DNA from: Shewanella sp. SNU WT4
Lineage (GTDB): Bacteria; Pseudomonadota; Gammaproteobacteria; Enterobacterales; Shewanellaceae
DNA length: 64,000 nt
Direction of reading: 5' to 3'
NCBI RefSeq assembly: GCF_006494715.1
Contig: NZ_CP041151.1
Coordinates: 620,001 to 684,000 of the forward strand
Part shown: positions 21,028 through 28,038 of the stretch, one piece after another
How positions within the stretch are numbered: the first letter of the stretch is position 1
How the letters are laid out: each line of letters opens with the position of its first letter
Translations under genes and position numbers: made by a program
The notes under the pieces: generated by a model
The model's input: the letters and a program-made list of their open reading frames with translations, nothing else
Databases searched by the model: none
Told to the model about the DNA's origin: nothing

Positions 21028-21140
21028 GACCGAGAGTTTTGGCAATAGAACACATATTGAAGACTAGCATATGGACACTAAGTTCAGACGGATGGGGGAT
21101 TAAACCTAGTTCATTTGTGGTGTGCTGGCGCTACTTGCAT

Positions 21141-21170
21141 CCAGCTAGCACGGTTTGCCGCGCTAGCTGG
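21141..21170 (-). terminator. Stem-loop after the DUF2780 gene
   Basis: CCAGCTAGC-CGG pairs with CCG-GCTAGCTGG (one mismatch) around a 4-nt loop, 25 bp past the DUF2780 stop. No T-run follows on the minus strand, so it may stabilise the 3' end. Confidence 0.5.
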
Positions 21171-21194
21171 TGATAAATTACGGCTAACACTCGC

Positions 21195-21731
21195 TTAGAG
21201 CAGGCTTTCTAAGCCTTTATTCAGTAATCCTAATGCGCCAGTATCGCCTTGAGATTCAAGATAAGACTTCACGCCATTGATCATAGGCACCACCATGTCT
21301 TTAGGGATGCCGAGCTTCTCGAACGAATCATAGACCATAGCTCCGGCTTGTAATCCTTGACCGACATTGCCGGCTTTAGACAATAAGCCTGTGAGACCAT
21401 CGTTACCGCCAAGCGCAGGCGCTGCGGCTAATAAGCTATCGGCGCCAGGAATGGATTGGCTTAAGGCGCTAAAGTCGCTGGCACCTAAGGTGCTTTTAGC
21501 CACATTTAATAAACTGCCAATCCCGCCTTCAGTTTGCGCTGCATTTAAGCCTAGGGATGACAGGCTATTAACCAAGGGATTAGTGCTTAGACCTGATGTC
21601 GCCGCGCTTTGGTTAGACGTTGCTGTATCTGCGCTGCTTGAACCCACCAAATCATTGAGCCAACTCGCATGAGCTGCGCTCATAGTGAGAGTGGCTGCGA
21701 GCAGAGTAGCTAGAGTAATAGATTTTTTCAT
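21195..21731 (-). CDS. DUF2780 exported protein
   Basis: A 178-residue protein with a cleavable signal peptide (residues 1-22, ending SAAHA), a low-complexity Ser/Thr/Ala/Asn linker, and a glycine/leucine-rich domain with GIGSLLNVAKSTLGASDF and SQSIPGADSLLAAAP. The C-terminus has GLQAGAMVYDSFEKLGIPKDMVVPMINGVKSYLESQG, the hallmark of DUF2780 (VcgC/VcgE-type) proteins. The family is periplasmic or surface-associated and has no assigned function. GAGGTTCCA precedes the ATG on the minus strand. Confidence 0.8.
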   Translation of the reverse strand: MKKSITLATLLAATLTMSAAHASWLNDLVGSSSADTATSNQSAATSGLSTNPLVNSLSSLGLNAAQTEGGIGSLLNVAKSTLGASDFSALSQSIPGADSLLAAAPALGGNDGLTGLLSKAGNVGQGLQAGAMVYDSFEKLGIPKDMVVPMINGVKSYLESQGDTGALGLLNKGLESLL

Positions 21732-21889
21732 TGGAACCTCAGTTCAGAATACCTAGCGCCATCTTAACGGCAAAACATTCCGATAACAGCTTTTTCTTTA
21801 TGTAACGGCAAGCTATTTGTATTGTGCATTGCAGCGGGATATTGGGTATCCTAGCGGCAGTTTATGTTGAATATGTTATGGAAGGGCGC

Positions 21890-22624
21890 ATGTCTTTGTC
21901 CGCTATCTTAACCGAAGCGTTTTATTTCTTTAAAAATCATATGGGGCAGCTGGCTAAGCTGACTCTGCCAATCTTAGTGATCCAAGTGGCGATTCAAGTG
22001 TGGCTGGGCGCAGAACTGCGCGGCGCTGACTTAGAAAATCCGCAGTTTGGTGCCGGTCATGGCGCGGCCATGATGGTGCTGTTACTGGTGTTTTCACTGC
22101 TAATTGCGGCATTAACCTTGTTTATGGAATGGCGCAGTGAAGGTCATCAGCCAACGGCTATGCAAGTGTTAAGTCACAGCTTTGCGTTTGTACCGCCATT
22201 ATTATTGGCGGGCGTTTTTTCAGGCTTAGCGATTTTAGCGCCATTTTTTATCTTAACCGCCTTTGCGGGTGGCTTAGGTATCATAGGCTTAGGTGTGAGC
22301 GCTTATTTGTTCTCGCGTTTGGCCTATGTCAATTTCATGGTAGTGACTGAGCGCTTAACGCCGCTGGAATCTATTAAGGCGAGCTTTAACTTTAGTGGTC
22401 CTATTGCCTTAAAAACCATGTTGATCTTATTTTTGTACATGCCATTTTCGTTAGTGGGTGGCTTAGTTGCCTCGGCCTTGCTGCCACTGGGATTACCGGT
22501 ACAAATTGTTGTTGATACTGGCATCGCTTTCTTTAGCTTATTCGTCAATATCGCCTTGTTCCGCTTATACATGGTTAATCGCGCTCCTAAAGCCGTTAAC
22601 TTAGATAACTGCGACAATCAATAG
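21890..22624 (+). CDS. YciC/UPF0259-like membrane protein
   Basis: A 244-residue polytopic membrane protein with about six hydrophobic segments. The N-terminus (LSAILTEAFYFFKNHMGQLAKLTLPILVIQV) and the end (VVDTGIAFFSLFVNIALFRLYMV) match the layout of YciC/UPF0259 inner-membrane proteins. Its function is not known. The ATG at 21890 (GAAGGGCGC upstream) is preferred to an ORF extension that starts at 21824. It ends 7 bp before the DUF4145/Sel1 gene, so the two are probably an operon. Confidence 0.7.
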   Translation: MSLSAILTEAFYFFKNHMGQLAKLTLPILVIQVAIQVWLGAELRGADLENPQFGAGHGAAMMVLLLVFSLLIAALTLFMEWRSEGHQPTAMQVLSHSFAFVPPLLLAGVFSGLAILAPFFILTAFAGGLGIIGLGVSAYLFSRLAYVNFMVVTERLTPLESIKASFNFSGPIALKTMLILFLYMPFSLVGGLVASALLPLGLPVQIVVDTGIAFFSLFVNIALFRLYMVNRAPKAVNLDNCDNQ

Positions 22625-22631
22625 GATACGC

Positions 22632-24053
22632 ATGCAAACTGACAGCCAATGGGTAGCTAATATCGATGCGGTATTGGCAAGTGAATATGATAAAGCGCGG
22701 GATTACGCCTTTGAGGTGCCGACCCAATGTCTATTACATATTCGCGCCTTTACCCATAGGCTGTGTCAGTTATTAGCAGGCGAGCGCATTTTTGATAGCG
22801 TTAACTTGTTCGATAGAATTGAGCAGCTCAATAAGCAGCGGCTCATTTCGGTGCGTCTCGCGCGATCGCTACACAAACTCAGAGGTCACGGCAATCGTGG
22901 CGCTCATCCTGAAAAATATCACCTCACTCAAGAAGCCTTATTAGCGCTGGCCGAAAAATCCTTAAGCGATGCTCGCCAAGTATTAGCCTTAGCCTGCGAG
23001 CAATTGCACCCTAAGCTTAATTGTCAGTATCAGTTGCAACCCTTAGGGCAAGATGCTGGACGCGAATTGTGCTATCGCGCTGTGATGGAAGATGATTGTC
23101 GCTCGCAATATTTACTCGGTATGTCATTTAAAGCCAAAGCCTTGCTTCTACAAGAGCAAGAGCAGGCCTTAGAGGATGACTTACCTGACGCTGGAAGTTT
23201 ACACCAAGGCAGTGATGAGTTTTTAGCTAAAGCTATGTATTGGTTTAGTTTGGCTTATCGCTGCGATATGGATGCACGCTTTGAGTACGGCGTGGCCTTA
23301 TTGCACGGGTATCAAGGTGATGCTGACGCTGACCAAGGCGAAGCCTTAATTGCAGAGGCAGCAAATGCCGGGGTAATTAATGCTAAAGCTTTGCTTGGTT
23401 ATTTTTATTTAACGGGCACCTTGCATACCGCCGCCGATAAAGCGTTAGCGCAGCAGTATCTTGAAGCCGCCGCTAAGCAAGATAACGCTGAGGCTATGTG
23501 TAATCTTGGGGTGCTGTATTATCAGCAAGGTCAGTTAACGCTGGGCTATGACTGGAGCTTAAAGGCCGCGGATGCTGGCTTTGCTCAAGCGCAATATCAT
23601 TTAGCCTTAATGCTCGCCAAAGGTGAGGGCTGCACTAGCAATCCAAGTTTAAGTGAATACTGGCTGACGGAAGCGGCCACCCACGGGCAGTTAGATGCCA
23701 TGCTGCTGCGAGCGCAGCAATTATTAAATGATGAAAGTTTAAGTGCACAGGAGCTTAGCGTTGCCGAAGATTATCTGCGCCAAGTCATTCGTTTTGGCCG
23801 CAGTGTGCCCGCTATGATTGAGCTCAGTGTTGCGCTTACCGATGGCATGCTCGGGCGCATTGATGTGGTTGGCGCCGCCGCCTTATTGGCCTTAGCTAAG
23901 CGCCACGCCAATGATGAACATCACGAGATTATTACTGCGCTGCAGCAGTCATTGCAGCAACAGTTAGCGCAAGTTATGCCGCTGACTGATAATCCGCAAG
24001 AGCTTAGCGCCATGCAGCGCGCCGCCCAGTTACTTGATATGCCGATAAATTAA
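22632..24053 (+). CDS. DUF4145 domain fused to Sel1-like repeats
   Basis: A 473-residue cytoplasmic protein. Residues 20-120 look like DUF4145 (LLHIRAFTHRLCQLLAGERI, LARSLHKLRGHGNRGAHP), a domain frequent in defence and restriction-associated proteins. From about residue 180 there are Sel1-type repeats: AMYWFSLAYRCDMDARFEYG, AAKQDNAEAMCNLGVLYYQQ, AADAGFAQAQYHLALMLAKG and EAATHGQLDAMLLRAQQLL. Sel1 repeats bind partner proteins. The pair of domains suggests a scaffold, but nothing here fixes the function. It follows the YciC-like gene by 7 bp, with AGGATACGC as ribosome site. Confidence 0.75.
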   Translation: MQTDSQWVANIDAVLASEYDKARDYAFEVPTQCLLHIRAFTHRLCQLLAGERIFDSVNLFDRIEQLNKQRLISVRLARSLHKLRGHGNRGAHPEKYHLTQEALLALAEKSLSDARQVLALACEQLHPKLNCQYQLQPLGQDAGRELCYRAVMEDDCRSQYLLGMSFKAKALLLQEQEQALEDDLPDAGSLHQGSDEFLAKAMYWFSLAYRCDMDARFEYGVALLHGYQGDADADQGEALIAEAANAGVINAKALLGYFYLTGTLHTAADKALAQQYLEAAAKQDNAEAMCNLGVLYYQQGQLTLGYDWSLKAADAGFAQAQYHLALMLAKGEGCTSNPSLSEYWLTEAATHGQLDAMLLRAQQLLNDESLSAQELSVAEDYLRQVIRFGRSVPAMIELSVALTDGMLGRIDVVGAAALLALAKRHANDEHHEIITALQQSLQQQLAQVMPLTDNPQELSAMQRAAQLLDMPIN

Positions 24054-24159
24054 TGTCTAATGCTTAATGGCGCTCAATGCTCGCGCTACTAAATCGTTAA
24101 CCTCTGTGTTAACTATCTGCACTGAATTAGCTGCTTTGCCACCTAGCTTATCTTTGCAT

Positions 24160-24495
24160 TTAGTCTTTACGTTGCCATTCGCTGCTAGGTAAATCGACTA
24201 TCTGCGCCTCATGCTGCTTAGGAATAAAGTTGTCATCAAATGGATGGCTTTGGTCTGAGTCCATCTGCTCAGTGTAGGTTTCACTTTGAGCATAAAATGC
24301 CTGCTGACGTTTTTGTAAGCGCCGCCATGCTAAGTTAATGGCAATCATGGCGACTGCGCCAATTAACAGTAGTAATGGCAACGCCACCATAGTGACGGCA
24401 AAAGTAGCGACTAACAGCAATACTGCCAGCACGAGTTTCATGGGGGATGCTTTAAATAACTGGCCGCTGGAATTGGCTGAAGTAAAAGTGACCAT
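24160..24495 (-). CDS. Small membrane protein of unknown function
   Basis: A 111-residue protein with a hydrophobic region at about residues 17-50 (KLVLAVLLLVATFAVTMVA and LLLLIGAVAMIAINLAW), probably two helices, followed by a basic stretch (RRLQKRQQAFY) and an acidic, polar tail of about 45 residues. No recognised domain. The ATG at 24495 is preceded by CGGAGAGTCT; a longer frame runs upstream but crosses the CRP-like site at 24589 and reads as non-coding. Confidence 0.6.
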   Translation of the reverse strand: MVTFTSANSSGQLFKASPMKLVLAVLLLVATFAVTMVALPLLLLIGAVAMIAINLAWRRLQKRQQAFYAQSETYTEQMDSDQSHPFDDNFIPKQHEAQIVDLPSSEWQRKD

Positions 24496-24588
24496 AGACT
24501 CTCCGATAGAGGTTCGCGTGAGTGAATCACATAAGATGCTCGAAAAAATGTATGCCCGAGCAAATCGAAACAAGAGTCTGACACTGGG

Positions 24589-24604
24589 TGTGATATAGAT
24601 CACG
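24589..24604. promoter_or_regulatory. CRP-type site
   Basis: TGTGATATAGATCACG matches the CRP consensus TGTGA-N6-TCACA at nine of ten positions. It lies about 95 bp upstream of the small membrane-protein gene (minus strand) and directly behind the terminator of the tetraheme operon. Confidence 0.55.
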
Positions 24605-24620
24605 TTAATTGCCGTTAATG

Positions 24621-24652
24621 AAAACGACACTCAGCAATAAAGTTGAGTGTCG
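24621..24652 (-). terminator. Terminator of the cytochrome/NrfD operon
   Basis: On the minus strand CGACACTCA pairs with TGAGTGTCG (9 bp, 10-nt loop) and is followed by TTTTC. It lies 50 bp past the tetraheme cytochrome stop. Confidence 0.8.
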
Positions 24653-24701
24653 CTCAAGACGCAATCTTGATAGGTATTGCTGTTATTTTAGTGGCTTGCT
24701 C

Positions 24702-24989
24702 TTAATGGCATTGGGAGCACAGGGCATCGGGCTTCACGTCTTTATGGGCAATATGGCAATCATTACAGCCGATAACGCCATCATGGATCTTATGGTTATC
24801 GCCAGCAATATCCTTCATCGCACCGTGGCATGACTGACATTGCTGTAACTCATGCACCATGTCGCTTGAAGGTTCACTATTGACGTGGCAAGCATCGCAG
24901 CCTGACATTTCTGTGTGGGTGTCGGCAATATTGGCCGCGGCAACGCTGAATGAACTACAGATAAGCACCATTATTATTTTTTTCAACAT
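24702..24989 (-). CDS. Small tetraheme cytochrome c (STC/CctA-like)
   Basis: A 95-residue periplasmic cytochrome: signal peptide of about 20 residues (SFSVAAA), then four CXXCH sites, CDACH, CQSCH, CNDCH and CSQCH. The spacing and the shared segments (CQSCHG, HKIHDG, CNDCHIAH) match the small tetraheme cytochrome of Shewanella and the heme domain of flavocytochrome c3. STC is a soluble periplasmic electron shuttle. It is the last gene of the operon, 12 bp after the NrfD gene, where a terminal reductase would be expected. It ends directly at its fourth heme, a little shorter than typical STC. Confidence 0.9.
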   Translation of the reverse strand: MLKKIIMVLICSSFSVAAANIADTHTEMSGCDACHVNSEPSSDMVHELQQCQSCHGAMKDIAGDNHKIHDGVIGCNDCHIAHKDVKPDALCSQCH

Positions 24990-25000
24990 ATTGATTTCCT

Positions 25001-25942
25001 TTATGCTAATGTCATTTGGCCTGTATATAAAATGAAATGTCTAAGCAGTAACACCCCAAGCAGACTCATGCTGGCGGTGAAGGCGACGTAAGAAAATTTG
25101 CGCTGCGACGAGGCGCTCATGAATAAGTTCATGGCTAACGGAATCGATAATCCTAGGCCGATAATTCCGCCCCAAAAAATCCAGCCCCAGAACCCTTGAC
25201 CTATGGCATTGAAGGCTGCCACTTGCTTTTGGCCACCACTTAAAATGAGGCCGAGGAAGAAGGTAAATAGCAGTACCAACTCAATTAAAATCAGCGGAAT
25301 TTCAATCTTATGAATGAAATGCACTTCTTTACTGTCGGCCGCACCTTTAAGTAGCACGCCCAGCAATAACGAGCCTGCAGCTCCCGATGACAAGCCTGAA
25401 GCTAAGAAGAGTAAAGGTAATACTGGGTTGTTAAGCATGGGATAACCAGGTAATGCCGAGAGTAAGAATCCAGTGTAGGCCCCAAGTGATATTGAAAGGA
25501 TTAATAATAATCCGGTAATCGTGGCTTGATGATGTGCAAGCCAACGCAATAAGCGGCTGACGATTGCCAAGCGACCCGCTAGGAGTTCAGTGAGTGATTT
25601 TTGATAGATGGCGCCTATCCAAGCAAACATAAAGACTTGGTAGATCATCAAGACTATGACACCAATGGACATCACAGATAAAGGATTGTAGAAAATTAAA
25701 ATCTTCCAGAAATCCAGTGGCTTAGTTAAATCTACCACTAAAATACCAAGACCCGCCCACACGGCAATCGGCGCTATGATACATGCGCCCAAAATAAAGC
25801 GTGAACCTTCAGCTTTATCTTTTACACAAAAGTACTTAAGTAAGATGGCAAAGAAAATGGAACCTGCAGAAATACCAGCAAGAAACAGGTAAATCGCAAT
25901 GGGCCAATGCCACACTAAAGAATCGAAATGAAAGGGGCTCAT
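25001..25942 (-). CDS. NrfD/PsrC-family quinol-oxidising membrane subunit
   Basis: A 313-residue inner-membrane protein with about eight helices. The N-terminal helix pattern (WPIAIYLFLAGISAGSIFFAIL) and the later GAYTGFLLSALPGYPMLNNPVLPLLFLASGLSSGAAG region (read as GAYTGFLLSALPGYPML) are typical of NrfD/PsrC proteins, which oxidise menaquinol or ubiquinol and pass electrons to a partner ferredoxin. It overlaps the ferredoxin gene by 4 bp (ATGA), indicating tight translational coupling. Family relatives serve nitrite, sulfite, polysulfide or thiosulfate reductases; none of those enzymes is encoded nearby. Confidence 0.88.
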   Translation of the reverse strand: MSPFHFDSLVWHWPIAIYLFLAGISAGSIFFAILLKYFCVKDKAEGSRFILGACIIAPIAVWAGLGILVVDLTKPLDFWKILIFYNPLSVMSIGVIVLMIYQVFMFAWIGAIYQKSLTELLAGRLAIVSRLLRWLAHHQATITGLLLILSISLGAYTGFLLSALPGYPMLNNPVLPLLFLASGLSSGAAGSLLLGVLLKGAADSKEVHFIHKIEIPLILIELVLLFTFFLGLILSGGQKQVAAFNAIGQGFWGWIFWGGIIGLGLSIPLAMNLFMSASSQRKFSYVAFTASMSLLGVLLLRHFILYTGQMTLA

Positions 25943-26616
25943 ATCACTACCTCGCCATTAGCGGCCAAAATTTTAAAGACTTTAGGGCGGGTGCCTAAGG
26001 CTTCTTTATCGCGATTAACGGCCACAGTTTGTAGTATTTTGCTGACCTGGGAACTTGGATCTTTACTATCACCAAAAATAAGCGCTTGTGTTGGGCAGGC
26101 TTGAACGCAGGCTGGTAATTCGCCCTGCATTAACTTAGTTTCTAAGCAAAAATCGCATTTATCAGCAGCCTTGGTGGTTGGATGGATAAATCGAATTTGA
26201 TAAGGGCAGGCGGCCAGACAATATTGGCAACCCACACATTTCCATTCGTTAACTCGCACTATGCCAGTGGCTTCATCGCGATAGGCGGCGCCAGTTGGGC
26301 AGACTTTAACGCAAGGCGCCTCTTCGCAGTGCTGACATGAAATACGTTCAAAACGATAGCTTTGGTTAGGGTATTCACCATAAGGGCCATGACGTTTAAT
26401 TTCTAATCGTGCCACGCCTTCTGGCACTTGATTAGTTTCGCGGCAGGCCAAGCTGCAAGCATCGCAACCTATGCACTTGTTCTCATCGTGAATGAGCACC
26501 AGTTTTTCAATTTTGCCCACAGTGGCTGCTTGGGTAGTCGCTGACATTCGGTAGATTGAAAACCCTAATGCTAAGGCTCCCGCACCTTTAAGAAACATTC
26601 TTTTACTCTTTTGCAT
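25939..26616 (-). CDS. NrfC-type periplasmic four-cluster ferredoxin
   Basis: A 225-residue protein with a Tat-like signal that has KR in place of RR (SKRMFLKGAGALALG), as in some known Tat substrates. Four cysteine sets follow: CIGCDACSLACRE, CQHCEEAPCVKVCPTGA, CVGCQYCLAACPYQI and CDFCLETKL...CVQACPTQAL. It should accept electrons from the NrfD-type subunit, whose gene overlaps its end by 4 bp, and pass them to the upstream-encoded pentaheme or the downstream tetraheme cytochrome. It begins 5 bp after the pentaheme gene stop. Confidence 0.88.
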   Translation of the reverse strand: MQKSKRMFLKGAGALALGFSIYRMSATTQAATVGKIEKLVLIHDENKCIGCDACSLACRETNQVPEGVARLEIKRHGPYGEYPNQSYRFERISCQHCEEAPCVKVCPTGAAYRDEATGIVRVNEWKCVGCQYCLAACPYQIRFIHPTTKAADKCDFCLETKLMQGELPACVQACPTQALIFGDSKDPSSQVSKILQTVAVNRDKEALGTRPKVFKILAANGEVVI

Positions 26617-26621
26617 AGAGA

Positions 26622-27080
26622 TTATTCCGCTGAGGTTTGATGACAGCTACTGCAAAGTTCAGCGCGTTGCTGGGCTGAGATTGCGACCATAGGATCTATG
26701 TTTGGATGCAGTTGATGGCACTTGGCACAATCGATTTTGTTGGAGTGAACATTATGGGTCCACTCTTGCTCGCCAATCACAGAGGCTTCATGGCAAGTTA
26801 AACAGCGAGAAGTTTGTTGAAGACTTGTACTTTTATCTGAATTAAAAATCACTAACTCAGAAGGTTGGCGAGGATGGCCTTGTTTTTCACCATGGCAATC
26901 ATTACAGCTAATATCGAGCGCAACGTTGGCGTGCACACCTAACATTTTTCCGTTCTTTTTATGGCACTTAAAGCAAGCGTTGTCATGCATTGGTGACAGA
27001 GGTTCCTGGGCGTGTGCCCAGGAGATTCCAGTGCCCACTAGCATCAGCCCTAACATTAATGGCTTCAGTAATGTGAACAT
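26622..27080 (-). CDS. NrfB-like pentaheme cytochrome c
   Basis: A 152-residue periplasmic cytochrome with a signal peptide (MFTLLKPLMLGLMLVGTGIS, ending AHA) and five CXXCH motifs: CFKCH, CNDCH, CLTCH, CAKCH and CSSCH. Layout and length resemble NrfB, the electron donor to nitrite reductase NrfA. No nrfA is present in the window. The start at 27080 has GGGAG nine bases upstream; an ATG 18 bases further up is open but would put charged residues before the signal peptide. Confidence 0.85.
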   Translation of the reverse strand: MFTLLKPLMLGLMLVGTGISWAHAQEPLSPMHDNACFKCHKKNGKMLGVHANVALDISCNDCHGEKQGHPRQPSELVIFNSDKSTSLQQTSRCLTCHEASVIGEQEWTHNVHSNKIDCAKCHQLHPNIDPMVAISAQQRAELCSSCHQTSAE

Positions 27081-27105
27081 ATAGCGACTCCCTGACATAG
27101 TGTAA

Positions 27106-27606
27106 TTAGGCCGCTAATGCAGTTTTGATTAAGTTGAAGTCATATGGCTGGTTGGGTTTAACATTAATGTGGTTAATGTTAAGTTTTCTAAAAATATTAC
27201 GAATAGCCCTATTTTCATTATGTTCATTGTCTGTGATGACTAATTTTATTTCTGATGACTTATGGTCAATCACGACATAGTTCATTTTATATTGATGTAA
27301 GACTTCTTTTAATTCGTCATTGTTTTTTACTTCGATCACTTCATCTAAATTAACACCATACAGAATGTCATATTTGTCTTTTGCAAGCGCATTTAAGTCA
27401 TGAAGTTGGTTTAACACCTGCTTGTTACTAAAGTGTGGCGTAGCACTTGCGCCTAATTGTTCAAGAGTTAAGTTTTCAATGTTATATATAGATTCGTTTT
27501 TGAAAAACTTAATGCAGGTGAGGGTAAAACTCACAATTAACAGTGGCACAATTAAAAATAAGACGAAATACATAAAGGCATAATTGGTAATCACTGAAGT
27601 AGACAT
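27106..27606 (-). CDS. Unknown single-pass membrane protein, first gene of the cytochrome/NrfD operon
   Basis: A 166-residue protein. One strongly hydrophobic helix near the N-terminus (residues 9-33, FMYFVLFLIVPLLIVSFTLTC) is followed by a charged, probably cytoplasmic domain. The last 70 residues (NYVVIDHKSSEIKLVITDNEH, IRNIFRKLNINHINV) have a beta-alpha-beta pattern that faintly recalls DUF2726-type nuclease-fold domains, but without their catalytic residues; this is weak. No heme or FeS motif. AAGGAGAACATC precedes the ATG. The gene is more AT-rich than its neighbours and leads the operon, 25 bp before the pentaheme gene. Confidence 0.65.
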   Translation of the reverse strand: MSTSVITNYAFMYFVLFLIVPLLIVSFTLTCIKFFKNESIYNIENLTLEQLGASATPHFSNKQVLNQLHDLNALAKDKYDILYGVNLDEVIEVKNNDELKEVLHQYKMNYVVIDHKSSEIKLVITDNEHNENRAIRNIFRKLNINHINVKPNQPYDFNLIKTALAA

Positions 27607-28014
27607 GATGTTCTCCTTGTTAATCTTGTCCACTTCAGTATTGTTTTTTTTACCTAGGATAATGTTGATAGAAGTCAACATTTCCGTATCTTGAGAAAGT
27701 AAATGTTAATAATATGATGTTGTTGGGGTTTGCGAAAACAACATACATATATTTTGCATTTTATAATCAAGAATTGCTAACAGCAGAATTCTTAATGGCT
27801 AGGTATGTAGTAGGAGTGATTTCTATGTGATTGATTTAAATGGTACTTGTTGATAGTGGAATTGTTATTTGCATAATCCGGTGTAAGTGTTGGATTTTGT
27901 TAAAAATAAAATTGTGATCTTGGTTGATAATTGCTGTGCAACTAGTTGATTACTTTTTGTATAGATGAAATTGTGTTAATTATAATTATAATTATAAATC
28001 AGAAGGAGCTGGCT
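27607..28014. other. AT-rich divergent control region, cytochrome operon / broken LysR gene
   Basis: About 408 bases with very low GC, including TATAATTATAATTATAA at 27976-27994 and several TTGAT half-sites (27831, 27851, 27923) that do not form complete FNR/EtrA palindromes. It must hold both divergent promoters. No gene is credible here. Confidence 0.5.
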
Positions 28015-28029
28015 GTGGTGAATGTTGAA

Positions 28030-28038
28030 GGCGTTGAC
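28030..28038. repeat. Target-site duplication of IS50-like element, left copy
   Basis: GGCGTTGAC, identical to 29577-29585. Nine bp is the duplication length of Tn5/IS50. Confidence 0.97.

Noticed and set aside
26622..27080. Calling the pentaheme gene nrfB and the operon a nitrite-reductase operon
   Set aside because: No NrfA-like catalytic cytochrome is present, so the nitrite assignment is not supported.
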